Position numbers and translations under genes: made by a program
The notes under the pieces: generated by a model
Seen by the model: the letters and a program-made list of their open reading frames with translations, nothing else
Databases searched by the model: none
Told to the model about the DNA's origin: nothing
NCBI RefSeq assembly: GCF_039534915.1
Contig: NZ_BAAAWE010000001.1
Coordinates: 6,138,001 to 6,202,000 of the forward strand
Source of the DNA: Streptomyces roseofulvus
GTDB lineage: Bacteria > Actinomycetota > Actinomycetes > Streptomycetales > Streptomycetaceae
Length of the DNA: 64,000 nt
Reading direction: 5' to 3'
Part shown: positions 36,638 through 46,452 of the stretch, piece by piece
Layout of the letters: each line of letters opens with the position of its first letter
How positions within the stretch are numbered: the first letter of the stretch is position 1

Positions 36638-37944
36638 GCACGACCCCGAAGGCGACCGACGAGGCGCCCGTGCCCGAGCCCCGTACCTCCGAGGACGCCG
36701 CCACCGAGGCCCCGGCCGCCGCCGCGATCCCCGCCGTCGACCCCCGCCTCCTCGTCCGCGAGCAGGGCTTCAAGGGCTACGTCGACGAGTTCAAGCGCAA
36801 GATCCGCTCCGGCGAGATCGGCTCCCTGCCCGTCGTCGTCGGCCTCATCGTCATCGGCATCGTCTTCCAGGCGCTGACCGGCAACTTCATCACCTCGTAC
36901 AACCTCGACCAGATCACGCTGTACGCGGCCGGCCCCGGCATCATGGCCGTCGGCATCGTCTTCGTGCTGCTGCTCGGCGAGATCGACCTCGCCGTCGGCT
37001 CCGTCGCCGGCCTCGCGGGCTCCGTCTGGGGCGTCTTCGCCACCGACATGCCGGACTCCCTCGCGATCCTCCTCGGCATCCTCTCCGGCACCCTCCTCGG
37101 CGCCTTCCACGGCCTGGTCTTCGCCAAGATCGGCGTTCCCGCCTTCGTCGTCACCCTGGCCGGCTTCCTCGGCTGGGCCGGCCTCCAGACCTGGGTGATG
37201 GGCGAGCGCTCCACCATCCCCACCCCGATCGGCAGCTTCGTCGGCGACCTCACCAAGTACTACTTCTCCGACGTCGCCGCCGCCTACGGCCTCGCCGTCG
37301 TCGTGGTCGCCGCCTTCTACCTCGCCCAGCTGCGCGACTCCCGCCGCCGCAAGGCCGCCGAGCTGCCGCACCGCCCGCACAGCGAGATCCTGCTGCGCAC
37401 CGGCGTCCTCGCGGCCCTCGTCCTGGTCGCCGCGTACGGCTTCAACCAGGAGAAGGGCCTGCCCCTCTCCCTGGTGATCTTCCTGGTGATCCTGCTGGTC
37501 ACCGACTTCGTCCTGCGCCGCACCACCTACGGCCGCCAGGTCTTCGCGGTCGGCGGCGGCATCGAGGCGGCCCGCCGGGCCGGCATCAACGTCGCCTGGA
37601 TCCGGATCTCCGTCTTCATGATCTCCGGCACCCTCGGCGCCATCGGCGGCCTCTTCCTGGCCTCCGCGACCGGCGGCGCCGACCGCTCCCTCGGCGGCGG
37701 CAACCAGCTCATGATGTGCATCGCCGCGGCGGTCATCGGCGGCACGTCCCTCTTCGGCGGCCGCGGCAAGGTCTGGTCGGCGCTCCTCGGCATCCTGGTG
37801 CTGCAGTCGATCGTCCAGGGCCTCAACCAGCTCAACCTGGAGTCCAACGCCATCCAGTACATGATCACCGGCGCGGTGCTCCTCATCGCCGTGATCATCG
37901 ACTCCGTCTCCCGCAAGACCCAGAAGTCGGCGGGACGGGCGTGA
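36634..37944 (+). CDS. xylH: Xylose-type ABC transporter permease XylH
   Basis: 436 residues from a GTG overlapping the xylG stop codon. After a ~60-residue cytosolic Pro/Ala-rich N-terminus come about ten membrane spans of the AraH/RbsC/XylH permease family. Family marks are ITLYAAGPGIMAVGIVFVLL, LLGEIDLAVGSVAGLAG, VPAFVVTLAGFLGWAGLQ and GGTSLFGGRGKVWSALLG. It is the last gene of the operon, with a hairpin 56 bp downstream. Confidence 0.93.
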   Translation: MSTTPKATDEAPVPEPRTSEDAATEAPAAAAIPAVDPRLLVREQGFKGYVDEFKRKIRSGEIGSLPVVVGLIVIGIVFQALTGNFITSYNLDQITLYAAGPGIMAVGIVFVLLLGEIDLAVGSVAGLAGSVWGVFATDMPDSLAILLGILSGTLLGAFHGLVFAKIGVPAFVVTLAGFLGWAGLQTWVMGERSTIPTPIGSFVGDLTKYYFSDVAAAYGLAVVVVAAFYLAQLRDSRRRKAAELPHRPHSEILLRTGVLAALVLVAAYGFNQEKGLPLSLVIFLVILLVTDFVLRRTTYGRQVFAVGGGIEAARRAGINVAWIRISVFMISGTLGAIGGLFLASATGGADRSLGGGNQLMMCIAAAVIGGTSLFGGRGKVWSALLGILVLQSIVQGLNQLNLESNAIQYMITGAVLLIAVIIDSVSRKTQKSAGRA

Positions 37945-37999
37945 CACGCGGGACACGCGCGACGCGTGTGACACGTCTCGGGTAAGACGCGCCACATTC

Positions 38000-38027
38000 G
38001 CCCGGCACCGGTGAACCGGTGCCGGGC
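38000..38027 (+). terminator. Intrinsic terminator after xylH
   Basis: 12-bp perfect stem (38000-38011 with 38016-38027) and a TGAA loop, between xylH and dxs. Confidence 0.85.
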
Positions 38028-38163
38028 ACCGTCGCGTCCGGAGCAGTACATCCCCCATCCGGGTGACGCCGCTCCGCCTGGCCCGATGCCCACGATCCAA
38101 GACGGAACATTAGACTCGGCAAAATCGGCAAGCTCGACCAGCTCAGAACGCAAGGAGGCACGG

Positions 38164-40083
38164 GTGGCCCTGCTGACCCGTATCAGGACACCGCGCGACC
38201 TGGACCGGCTCTCCCCGGAACAGCTGGACCAGCTGGCCGCGGAGGTCCGGACCTTCCTCGTCGACGCCGTGTCCAAGACCGGCGGACACCTCGGCCCCAA
38301 CCTCGGCGTGGTCGAACTGACCATCGCCCTGCACCGCGTCTTCGACTCCCCGAAGGACAAGGTCCTCTGGGACACCGGCCACCAGAGCTACGTGCACAAG
38401 CTGCTCACCGGCCGCCAGGACTTCTCGAAGCTCAAGATGAAGGGCGGCCTCTCCGGCTACCCCTCGCAGGCCGAGTCCGAGCACGACGTGATCGAGAACT
38501 CGCACGCCTCGACCGTCCTCGGCTGGGCCGACGGCCTCGCCAAGGCGAACCAGATCCTGAAGAAGGACGACCACGTCGTCGCCGTCATCGGCGACGGGGC
38601 CCTCACCGGCGGCATGGCCTGGGAGGCGCTCAACAACATCGCCGCCGCCAAGGACCGCCCGCTCGTCATCGTCGTCAACGACAACGAGCGCTCGTACGCG
38701 CCCACCATCGGCGGCCTCGCCAACCACCTGGCCACCCTGCGCACCACCGACGGCTACGAGCGCTTCCTCGCCCGCGGCAAGGACATCCTGGAGCGCACCC
38801 CGGTCGTCGGGAAGCCGCTGTACGAGACCCTGCACGGGGCCAAGAAGGGCCTCAAGGACTTCATCGCCCCCCAGGGCATGTTCGAGGACCTGGGCCTGAA
38901 GTACGTCGGCCCCATCGACGGCCACGACATCGAGGCCCTGGAGTCCGCGCTCACCCGCGCCAAGCGCTTCGGCGGCCCGGTCATCGTGCACTGCCTCACC
39001 GAGAAGGGCCGCGGCTACCAGCCCGCCCTGCAGGACGAGGCCGACCGCTTCCACGCCGTCGGCAAGATCCACCCCGACACCGGCCTCCCGATCGCCACCT
39101 CCGGCGCCGACTGGACCAGCGTCTTCGGCGACGAGATGGTCGCGCTCGGCAAGGAGCGCGAGGACATCGTGGCGATCACCGCCGCCATGCTCCAGCCGGT
39201 CGGCCTCGACCGCTTCGCCAAGGAGTTCCCGGAGCGCGTCTTCGACGTCGGCATCGCCGAGCAGCACGGCGCGGTCTCCGCGGCGGGCCTCGCCACCGGT
39301 GGTCTGCACCCGGTCTTCGCGGTCTACGCGACCTTCCTCAACCGCGCCTTCGACCAGGTCCTGATGGACGTGGCCCTGCACAAGTGCGGTGTCACCTTCG
39401 TCCTCGACCGGGCCGGCGTCACCGGCACCGACGGCGCCTCCCACAACGGCATGTGGGACATGTCGATCCTGCAGGTCGTCCCCGGCCTGCGGCTCGCCGC
39501 CCCGCGCGACGCCGACCAGGTCCGCGCCCAGCTGCGCGAGGCCGTCGAGGTCACCGACGCCCCCACCGTGGTCCGCTTCTCCAAGGGCGCGGTCGGCCCC
39601 GCCGTCCCCGCCGTGGGCCGGGTCGGCGGCATGGACGTGCTCCGCGAGGCCGGCACCGACCGGCCCGACGTCCTGCTGGTCTCCGTCGGCGCGCTCGCCC
39701 CGATGTGCCTGGAGATCGCCGGCCTCCTCGACCGGCAGGGCATCACCACCACCGTGGTCGACCCCCGCTGGGTCAAGCCGGTCGACGAGGCCCTCGCCCC
39801 GCTCGCCGCCGACCACCGGGTCGTCGTCACGGTCGAGGACAACAGCCGCGTCGGCGGCGTCGGTTCGGCCGTCGCCCAGGCGCTGCGCGACGCGGGCGTC
39901 GACGTGCCGCTGCGTGACTTCGGCATCCCGCCGGTCTTCCTCGACCACGCCTCCCGCGGCGAGGTCATGGCCGAGATCGGCCTGACCGCCCCCGACATCG
40001 CGCGCCAGGTCACCGGTTTGGTCTCGCGCCTCGACGGACGTTTCGAGGCCCGGGAGCAGGCCGTGGAGCCCGCCCGCGACTGA
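38164..40083 (+). CDS. dxs: 1-deoxy-D-xylulose-5-phosphate synthase
   Basis: 639 residues from a GTG at 38164 behind AAGGAGGCACGG. It condenses pyruvate and glyceraldehyde 3-phosphate, with thiamine diphosphate, in the first step of the MEP isoprenoid pathway. Visible marks: DTGHQSYVHKLLTGR, the TPP-binding stretch GDGALTGGMAWEALNN (about 143-158), the catalytic-Glu segment VGIAEQHGAVSAAGLA and DRAGVTGTDGASHNG. Length is normal. It stands alone after the xylose operon. The same position next to xylFGH is found in S. coelicolor. No regulatory motif could be assigned. Confidence 0.97.
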   Translation: MALLTRIRTPRDLDRLSPEQLDQLAAEVRTFLVDAVSKTGGHLGPNLGVVELTIALHRVFDSPKDKVLWDTGHQSYVHKLLTGRQDFSKLKMKGGLSGYPSQAESEHDVIENSHASTVLGWADGLAKANQILKKDDHVVAVIGDGALTGGMAWEALNNIAAAKDRPLVIVVNDNERSYAPTIGGLANHLATLRTTDGYERFLARGKDILERTPVVGKPLYETLHGAKKGLKDFIAPQGMFEDLGLKYVGPIDGHDIEALESALTRAKRFGGPVIVHCLTEKGRGYQPALQDEADRFHAVGKIHPDTGLPIATSGADWTSVFGDEMVALGKEREDIVAITAAMLQPVGLDRFAKEFPERVFDVGIAEQHGAVSAAGLATGGLHPVFAVYATFLNRAFDQVLMDVALHKCGVTFVLDRAGVTGTDGASHNGMWDMSILQVVPGLRLAAPRDADQVRAQLREAVEVTDAPTVVRFSKGAVGPAVPAVGRVGGMDVLREAGTDRPDVLLVSVGALAPMCLEIAGLLDRQGITTTVVDPRWVKPVDEALAPLAADHRVVVTVEDNSRVGGVGSAVAQALRDAGVDVPLRDFGIPPVFLDHASRGEVMAEIGLTAPDIARQVTGLVSRLDGRFEAREQAVEPARD

Positions 40084-40257
40084 CCTCCGCCCCGGCGGAC
40101 CGCTCACACGGCGTCACCATGGGGCCGGGCGGCTCACCCTCCGGGGTGCCGACCGGCCCTTTCGCGTGCATCCTGGCTTCACCGCGGGCAGCGTCCCCTC
40201 GCACCCCCGTCCGCGGGGCACGAGACCCGACGTCAGAGACGACGCGGAGGTACGACG

Positions 40258-41775
40258 GTGAGCACGGACCAACGCCCCCCACGGGCCAACACCGGAATGT
40301 TCCGGACCAAGTCGGTCGAGCAGTCCATCCGGGACACCGAGGAACCGGAGCACGCGCTCCGGAAGTCCCTGTCCGCCTGGGACCTCACGGTCTTCGGCGT
40401 CGGCGTCATCATCGGCACCGGCATCTTCGTCCTGACCGGCAAGGTCGCCAAGGAGAACGCCGGACCGGCCACCGCGCTCGCCTTCGTCGCGGCCGGCATC
40501 GTCTGCGCCCTGGCCGCCCTCTGCTACGCCGAGTTCGCCTCGACGGTGCCGGTGGCCGGATCGGCGTACACCTTCGCGTACGCCTCCATCGGCGAGCTGC
40601 CGGCCTGGATCATCGGCTGGGACCTGGTCCTGGAGTTCGCGCTGGGCACGGCGGTGGTGGCGGTCGGCTGGTCCGGGTACGTGCGCTCGCTGATGGACAA
40701 CATCGGCTGGCATCTGCCGGCCGCTCTGGAGGGACCGGACGCGCCGGGAGGCACCTTCGACATCCTGGCCTTCCTGCTGGTGCTGGTGCTGACCGTGATC
40801 CTGGTCCTGGGCATGAAGCTCTCCGCCCGGATCACCGCCGTCGTGGTGGCGATCAAGGTCACCGTGGTGATGATCGTGATCGTCGCGGGCCTGTTCTTCA
40901 TCGTCGGCGACAACTACAAGCCGTTCATCCCGCCGGCCGTGACGCCCGAGGGCGGCGGCTCGAACTGGGACTCCCCGCTGGTCCAGCTCCTCTTCGGCTA
41001 CGAGCCCACCAACTTCGGCGTGATGGGCATCTTCACCGCCGCCTCCATCGTCTTCTTCGCCTTCATCGGCTTCGACGTGGTCGCCACCGCCGCCGAGGAG
41101 ACCAAGCTGCCGCAGCGCGACATGCCCCGGGGCATCCTCGGCTCGCTCTTCATCTGCACCGTGCTGTACGTGGCGGTCGCCCTGGTCGTCACCGGCATGC
41201 AGCACTACACCGAACTGTCCGTCAGCGCCCCGCTCGCCGACGCCTTCAAGGCCGCCGGCCATCCCTTCTACGCGGGCGTGATCAGCTTCGGCGCCGCCGT
41301 CGGCCTCACCACGGTCTGTCTGATCCTGCTGCTCGGCCAGACCCGCGTCTTCTTCGCCATGAGCCGCGACGGACTGCTGCCCCGCTTCTTCTCGGTCACC
41401 CACCCGCGGTTCAAGACCCCGTACCGCCCGACCATCCTGCTCGGCGTGATCATCGCCGTCGTGGCCGGCTTCACCAGCATCAACGAGCTCGCGACCCTGG
41501 TGAACATCGGCACCCTCTTCGCCTTCGTGATGGTCGCCGCCGGCGTCATGGTCCTCCGCCGCACCCGCCCCGACCTGCACCGCGCCTTCAAGACCCCGTG
41601 GGTGCCCGTGCTGCCGATCCTCTCCATCGCCGCCTCGCTCTGGCTGATGCTCAACCTGCCCGGCGAGACCTGGTTCCGCTTCGCGGTCTGGATGGCGATC
41701 GGCATCGTCGTGTACTTCCTGTACGGGCGCGGGCACAGCCGGTTGGGCCGGGAGGGCCGGGACGCCCCGTACTAG
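40258..41775 (+). CDS. APC-superfamily amino acid permease (cationic amino acid transporter type)
   Basis: 505 residues from a GTG at 40258 behind GCGGAGGTACGACG. About twelve membrane spans. Family marks of the CAT group (TC 2.A.3.3) are visible: LSAWDLTVFGVGVIIGTGIF in span 1, EFASTVPVAGSAYTFAYAS, FFAFIGFDVVATAAEETKLPQRDMP and RVFFAMSRDGLLP. Its substrate is probably a cationic or small neutral amino acid; the exact one cannot be read from sequence. The C-terminus ends shortly after the last span. Confidence 0.9.
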   Translation: MSTDQRPPRANTGMFRTKSVEQSIRDTEEPEHALRKSLSAWDLTVFGVGVIIGTGIFVLTGKVAKENAGPATALAFVAAGIVCALAALCYAEFASTVPVAGSAYTFAYASIGELPAWIIGWDLVLEFALGTAVVAVGWSGYVRSLMDNIGWHLPAALEGPDAPGGTFDILAFLLVLVLTVILVLGMKLSARITAVVVAIKVTVVMIVIVAGLFFIVGDNYKPFIPPAVTPEGGGSNWDSPLVQLLFGYEPTNFGVMGIFTAASIVFFAFIGFDVVATAAEETKLPQRDMPRGILGSLFICTVLYVAVALVVTGMQHYTELSVSAPLADAFKAAGHPFYAGVISFGAAVGLTTVCLILLLGQTRVFFAMSRDGLLPRFFSVTHPRFKTPYRPTILLGVIIAVVAGFTSINELATLVNIGTLFAFVMVAAGVMVLRRTRPDLHRAFKTPWVPVLPILSIAASLWLMLNLPGETWFRFAVWMAIGIVVYFLYGRGHSRLGREGRDAPY

Positions 41776-41881
41776 ATCCGGTTCCGGCCGCGTAGCGGCG
41801 GGCGCGGGGAAGGCGGCCGGGCCGGGCCGATACAGTCGGTGGGAACCGACCCCCACTCGACCCGGAGCGCTGGATCCCCCC

Positions 41882-42967
41882 ATGGTGAACCGACCCCAGG
41901 CCCCCGCCGACCCCTCCCGCGGCACCCCGCGCGCCCCCCGCATGCACGGCGGCTGGCTGGCCCGGGGTGCCGAAGGACGTTTCAGCGTGTACGTCCCCCG
42001 GGACGGCGAGGTGGTCCGCTGGACCGAGGGCGCCGACGGCCGGTTCACCGGCCCCGAGAAGCTCGGCGGCGGCGGTCTGCTGCCCTTCCTGGCGGCCGCC
42101 CAGGGCCCCGACCGCTATGTGCACCTGGTCGGCCTCCGGCCCACCGACACCGGCGCGGAGGCCGGCGAGGACCACGTCGAGCTGGTGCACAGCGTCCAGT
42201 TCCAGACCGGCCGACCCAACGTCGAGTGGAAGTCCGTGGGCAACGCCAACGGCAAGGCCGAGTGGTACGGCAACCCGGCGGTGGCCGTGGACGCCAAGGG
42301 CCGCGTCCACGTCTTCGTCCGCAACCGCGGCGGCGGCGTCAGCGCCCGGGTCCAGAAGGACGCCGGCGGCTGGCACCCCTGGTGGGACCTGAAGGGCGGC
42401 CGCACCGACCAGAACCCGGTGGCCGCGGTGAACGGCGACGGCCTCGTCGAGCTGTACACCGCCACCGACCGCGGACTGCTCCGCTACGTGCAGAAGGAGC
42501 CGGGCGCCCGCCCGGTCCTCGAACCGCTGCTGACGACCCCGGTCGTCCAGGGCACCCTGGCCGCGGTGACCGGCGAGTCCGGGCACGTGACGCTCTTCTA
42601 CGCGAACGGCGAGGGTCGGATCTGCGCCTGGTCCCCGGGCCGCGGCCTGGAGCCCACCCCGTTCGCCGACGCGGTCGGCGCGGGCCCGCTGAACGCCGGG
42701 CGCTGCATGATCGACGGCTACGACTGCACCCTGCTTGCCCAGTGCGACGACCAGGGCGGCGCGGCCCTGGCGGCGTACCTCACGGAGCGCGAGGACACCG
42801 GCCTGCACTGGACCCCGTCCGGCCCGCCCGTGCTCGGCCCGCCGACGCTGACGGCCGACGCCGACGGCGCGGCGGCGGTCGCCGCGCTGGCGGCCGACGG
42901 CGGCGTGGTCGTCACCCGGCAGAAGGCCGAGCCGGGCCTCGCCCTGGCCGCCTGGACGCGGCTGTAG
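41882..42967 (+). CDS. Lectin-like beta-propeller (PLL type) protein, cytosolic
   Basis: 361 residues with no signal peptide or membrane span. Repeated ~45-residue blades are seen: GRFSVYVPRDGEVVRWTEG, WYGNPAVAVDAKGRVHVFVRNRGG, WHPWWDLKGGRTDQNPVAAVN and ELYTATDRGLLRYVQK. This is the pattern of PLL/tectonin-like propellers that bind fucosylated or other glycans. No enzyme motif is present. The ATG at 41882 has only a distant GGAG upstream, and a GTG follows immediately. It ends at a strong terminator shared with fadB. Function unknown; possibly a sensor or scaffold. Confidence 0.75.
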   Translation: MVNRPQAPADPSRGTPRAPRMHGGWLARGAEGRFSVYVPRDGEVVRWTEGADGRFTGPEKLGGGGLLPFLAAAQGPDRYVHLVGLRPTDTGAEAGEDHVELVHSVQFQTGRPNVEWKSVGNANGKAEWYGNPAVAVDAKGRVHVFVRNRGGGVSARVQKDAGGWHPWWDLKGGRTDQNPVAAVNGDGLVELYTATDRGLLRYVQKEPGARPVLEPLLTTPVVQGTLAAVTGESGHVTLFYANGEGRICAWSPGRGLEPTPFADAVGAGPLNAGRCMIDGYDCTLLAQCDDQGGAALAAYLTEREDTGLHWTPSGPPVLGPPTLTADADGAAAVAALAADGGVVVTRQKAEPGLALAAWTRL

Positions 42968-42991
42968 GACCCGGGGCGGGAGAGAACGGAA

Positions 42992-43025
42992 GAAGGGGCC
43001 GGTGGCGACTGCCACCGGCCCCTTC
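42992..43025. terminator. Bidirectional terminator between propeller gene and fadB
   Basis: 15-bp perfect stem (42992-43006 with 43011-43025) around a GACT loop, between two convergent genes. Confidence 0.9.
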
Positions 43026-43043
43026 CTCATGAGGTCCCGGGTC

Positions 43044-45182
43044 TTACGCGGGAACGCTCGCCACGCCCTGCGCCAGGAAACGCTTGCCGTTGACGCGCTC
43101 GGAGACGCCCTCGCGGTCCAGGTACGGCGTGATGCCGCCCAGGTGGAAGGGCCAGCCGGCACCGGTGATCAGGCAGAGGTCGATGTCCTGCGCCTCGGCG
43201 ACGACACCCTCCTCCAGCATGAGGCCGATCTCCTGCGCCACCGCGTCGAGGACGCGGTCGCGGACCTGCTGCTCGGTGAGGACGGTGTCGCCCTGCTTGA
43301 GCAGCGCGGCGACCTCGGGGTCGAGCTCCGGCTTGAAGCCGTTCTCCGGCTTGTAGACGTAGAAGCCGCGCTTGCCGGCCTCGACGACCGCCTTCAGGTT
43401 GGGGGAGACCGTGAAGCGCTCCGGGAAGGCGCGGTTCAGGGTCTCGGAGACGTGCAGGCCGATGGCCGGGCCCACGAGCTCCAGGAGGACCAGCGGCGAC
43501 ATCGGCAGGCCCAGCGGCTCGACCGCCTTCTCCGCCGTCTCGACCGGGGTGCCCTCGTCGATGACGTTCTGGATCTCGCCCATGAAGCGGGTCAGGATGC
43601 GGTTCACGACGAACGCCGGGGCGTCCTTGGTGAGGACCGCGGTCTTCTTCAGCTTCTTCGCCACGCCGAAGGCGGTGGCGAGGGAGGCGTCGTCGGTCTG
43701 CTCGCCCTTGACGATCTCCAGGAGCGGCAGGACGGCGACCGGGTTGAAGAAGTGGAAGCCGACCACGCGCTCCGGGTGCCGGAGCTTGGACGCCATCTCG
43801 GAGACCGACAGCGAGGAGGTGTTGGTGGCGAGGATCGCGTGCGCCGGGGCCACCGCCTCGACCTCCGCGAACACCTTCTGCTTGACGGACATCTCCTCGA
43901 ACACGGCCTCGATGATGAAGTCCGCGTCCGCGAAGCCCTCGGCCTTGTCGAGGACACCGGAGACCAGGCCCTTGAGACGGTTGGCCTTGTCCTGGTTGAT
44001 GCGGCCCTTGCCGAGCAGCTTCTCGATCTCGCCGTGGACGTAGCCGACGCCCTTGTCCACGCGCTCCTGGTCGATGTCGGTCAGGACGACCGGCACCTCG
44101 AGGCGGCGCAGGAAGAGCAGGGCCAGCTGGGAGGCCATCAGACCGGCGCCGACGACGCCGACCTTGGTGACCGGGCGGGCCAGGTTCTTGTCCGGGGCGC
44201 CGGCGGGGCGCTTGCCCCGCTTCTGCACCAGGTTGAAGGCGTAGATGCCGGAGCGGAGTTCGCCGCCCATGATCAGGTCCGCGAGGGCCTGGTCCTCGGC
44301 GTCGAAGCCCTTCTGGAGGTCGCCGTCCTTGGCGGCCTCGATGATGGCGAGGGCACGGTAGGCGGCCGGGGCGGCGCCGTGCACCTTGGAGTCGGCGATC
44401 GCGCGGCCCTTGGCGACGGCGGCGTCCCAGCCCTCGCCCCGGTCGATCTCCGGACGCTCGACCGTGACGGTGCCGTTGAGGACACCGGCGGTCCAGACGA
44501 GCGACTGCTCCAGGAAGTCGGCGCCCTCGAAGATCGCGTCGGCGATGCCGAGCTCGAAGACCTGCTTGCCCTTGAGCTGACGGTTCTGGTTGAGCGAGTT
44601 CTCGATGATGACCTGGACGGCCTTCTCGGCGCCGATCAGGTTCGGGAGGATCGCGCAGCCGCCCCAGCCGGGCACCAGGCCGAGGAAGACCTCGGGGAGC
44701 GAGAAGGCCGGGAGGGCCTTCGACACGGTGCGGTAGGTGCAGTGCAGACCGACCTCGACGCCGCCGCCCATGGCCGCGCCGTTGTAGTACGCGAAGGTCG
44801 GCACGGCGAGCGCGGAGAGCCGCTTGAAGACGTCGTGGCCGCCCTTGCCGATGGCGAGCGCCTCGTCGTGCTTCCTCAGCAGCTCGACGCCCTTGAGGTC
44901 GGCGCCGACCGCGAAGATGAACGGCTTGCCGGTGAGGCCGGCGGCGACGATCTCGCCGTTGGCGGCCTCGGCCTCGACCTGGTCGATCGCCGCGTTCAGG
45001 TTGGCGAGGGACTGCGGGCCGAAGGTGGTCGGCTTGGTGTGGTCGAAGCCGTTGTCCAGGGTGATGAGCGCGAACCGGCCGGCCCCGAAGGGCAGCTCGA
45101 AGTGGCGCACGTGGGCCTGGGTGACGACCTCGTCGGGGAAGAGCTCGGCGGCGCCCTTCAGAAGCTCGGCGGTGGTGCTCAC
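43044..45182 (-). CDS. fadB: Fatty-acid oxidation complex alpha subunit (enoyl-CoA hydratase / 3-hydroxyacyl-CoA dehydrogenase)
   Basis: 712 residues from a GTG at 45182 behind GGGAGGGCAA, overlapping the thiolase stop codon by 4 bp. The N-terminal crotonase domain (about 1-300) shows GAAMGGGVEVGLHC and FSLPEVFLGLVPGWGG. The NAD-binding domain starts at VTKVGVVGAGLMASQLALL (about residue 340). ATNTSSLSVSEMA and HFFNPVAVLPLLEIV mark the 3-hydroxyacyl-CoA dehydrogenase, followed by its C-terminal helical domain (VVNRILTRF). It carries out hydration and NAD-dependent oxidation of acyl-CoA during beta-oxidation, with FadA as thiolase. Confidence 0.95.
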   Translation of the reverse strand: MSTTAELLKGAAELFPDEVVTQAHVRHFELPFGAGRFALITLDNGFDHTKPTTFGPQSLANLNAAIDQVEAEAANGEIVAAGLTGKPFIFAVGADLKGVELLRKHDEALAIGKGGHDVFKRLSALAVPTFAYYNGAAMGGGVEVGLHCTYRTVSKALPAFSLPEVFLGLVPGWGGCAILPNLIGAEKAVQVIIENSLNQNRQLKGKQVFELGIADAIFEGADFLEQSLVWTAGVLNGTVTVERPEIDRGEGWDAAVAKGRAIADSKVHGAAPAAYRALAIIEAAKDGDLQKGFDAEDQALADLIMGGELRSGIYAFNLVQKRGKRPAGAPDKNLARPVTKVGVVGAGLMASQLALLFLRRLEVPVVLTDIDQERVDKGVGYVHGEIEKLLGKGRINQDKANRLKGLVSGVLDKAEGFADADFIIEAVFEEMSVKQKVFAEVEAVAPAHAILATNTSSLSVSEMASKLRHPERVVGFHFFNPVAVLPLLEIVKGEQTDDASLATAFGVAKKLKKTAVLTKDAPAFVVNRILTRFMGEIQNVIDEGTPVETAEKAVEPLGLPMSPLVLLELVGPAIGLHVSETLNRAFPERFTVSPNLKAVVEAGKRGFYVYKPENGFKPELDPEVAALLKQGDTVLTEQQVRDRVLDAVAQEIGLMLEEGVVAEAQDIDLCLITGAGWPFHLGGITPYLDREGVSERVNGKRFLAQGVASVPA

Positions 45183-46393
45183 TTGCCCTCCCAGTGGGGG
45201 TTCTCCCAGATGACCGTCGCGCCCATGCCGAAGCCGACGCACATGGTGGTGAGGCCGTAGCGGACCTCGGGCTGCTCCTCGAACTGGCGGGCCAGCTGCG
45301 TCATCAGACGGACGCCGGAGGAGGCGAGCGGGTGACCGAACGCGATGGCGCCGCCGTACTGGTTGACGCGCGCGTCGTCGTCGGCGATGCCGTAGTGGTC
45401 GAGGAAGGCGAGGACCTGGACGGCGAACGCCTCGTTGATCTCGAACAGGTCGATGTCGTCGATCGTCAGACCGGCCTTGGCCAGGGCCTTCTCGGTGGCC
45501 GGGATCGGACCGTAGCCCATGACCTCCGGCTCGACGCCGGCGAAGGCGTACGAGACGAGGCGCATCTTGACCGGGAGGCCGTTCTCGCGGGCGAACTCCT
45601 CGGAGGCGATGATCGACGCGGTGGCGCCGTCGTTCAGGCCGGCTGCGTTGCCCGCGGTGACGTTGCCGTGGACGCGGAACGGCGTCTTCAGGCCCTCCAG
45701 CGACTCCAGGGTGGTGCCCGGGCGCATCGGCTCGTCGGCGGTGACCAGGCCCCAGCCGGTCTCGCCGGTGGAGGCGTCGGTGCGGCGCACCGAGATCGGC
45801 ACCAGGTCCTGCTGGATCTTGCCGTCGGCGTACGCCTTGGCGGCCTTCTCCTGCGAGCGCACGGCGTACTCGTCGGCGCGGCGCTTGGTGATGTGCGGGT
45901 AGCGGTCGTGCAGGTTCTCGGCGGTCATGCCCATGAAGAGGGCGGACTCGTCGACCAGCTTCTCGCTGACGAACCGCGGGTTCGGGTCGACGCCCTCGCC
46001 CATGGGGTGACGGCCCATGTGCTCGACACCGCCGGCGATGACGGCGTCGTACGCGCCGAAGGCGATGGAGCCGGCCACCGAGGTCACCGCGGTCAGCGCG
46101 CCGGCGCACATGCGGTCGATGGAGTAGCCCGGCACGGACTGCGGCAGCCCGGCCAGGATGCCGGCGGTACGGCCGAGGGTGAGGCCCTGGTCGCCGATCT
46201 GGGTCGTCGCGGCGATCGCGACCTCGTCGATCTTCGCCGGGTCGAGGGCCGGGTTGCGGCGCAGCAGCTCCCGGATGGCCTTCACGACGAGGTCGTCGGC
46301 GCGGGTCTCGTGGTAGATGCCCTTCGGGCCCGCCTTGCCGAACGGGGTGCGGACGCCGTCGACGAAGACGACGTCCCTGACGGTACGAGGCAC
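45179..46393 (-). CDS. fadA: Acetyl-CoA acyltransferase (3-ketoacyl-CoA thiolase)
   Basis: 404 residues from a GTG at 46393 behind GGAGGAGAGCC. It cleaves 3-ketoacyl-CoA to acetyl-CoA and a shortened acyl-CoA. The three thiolase motifs are present: nucleophile segment SIDRMCAGALTAV (Cys near 92), NVTAGNAAGLNDGA, QYGGAIAFGHPLASSG with the catalytic His, and TTMCVGFGMGATVI with the second Cys. It is first in a two-gene operon with fadB. A short palindrome lies about 48 bp upstream and could bind a TetR-type fatty-acid regulator. Confidence 0.95.
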   Translation of the reverse strand: MPRTVRDVVFVDGVRTPFGKAGPKGIYHETRADDLVVKAIRELLRRNPALDPAKIDEVAIAATTQIGDQGLTLGRTAGILAGLPQSVPGYSIDRMCAGALTAVTSVAGSIAFGAYDAVIAGGVEHMGRHPMGEGVDPNPRFVSEKLVDESALFMGMTAENLHDRYPHITKRRADEYAVRSQEKAAKAYADGKIQQDLVPISVRRTDASTGETGWGLVTADEPMRPGTTLESLEGLKTPFRVHGNVTAGNAAGLNDGATASIIASEEFARENGLPVKMRLVSYAFAGVEPEVMGYGPIPATEKALAKAGLTIDDIDLFEINEAFAVQVLAFLDHYGIADDDARVNQYGGAIAFGHPLASSGVRLMTQLARQFEEQPEVRYGLTTMCVGFGMGATVIWENPHWEGK

Positions 46394-46440
46394 GATGGCT
46401 CTCCTCCAGGTGCGGGACGGCACTGCTGCGGCGCACCACT

Positions 46441-46452
46441 AAGCGTGCGCTT
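46441..46452. promoter_or_regulatory. Palindrome AAGCG-TG-CGCTT upstream of fadA
   Basis: 5-bp perfect arms 47 bp before the fadA start, within CTAAGCGTGCGCTTGC. It resembles TetR-family sites found before acyl-CoA metabolism genes. Confidence 0.4.
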
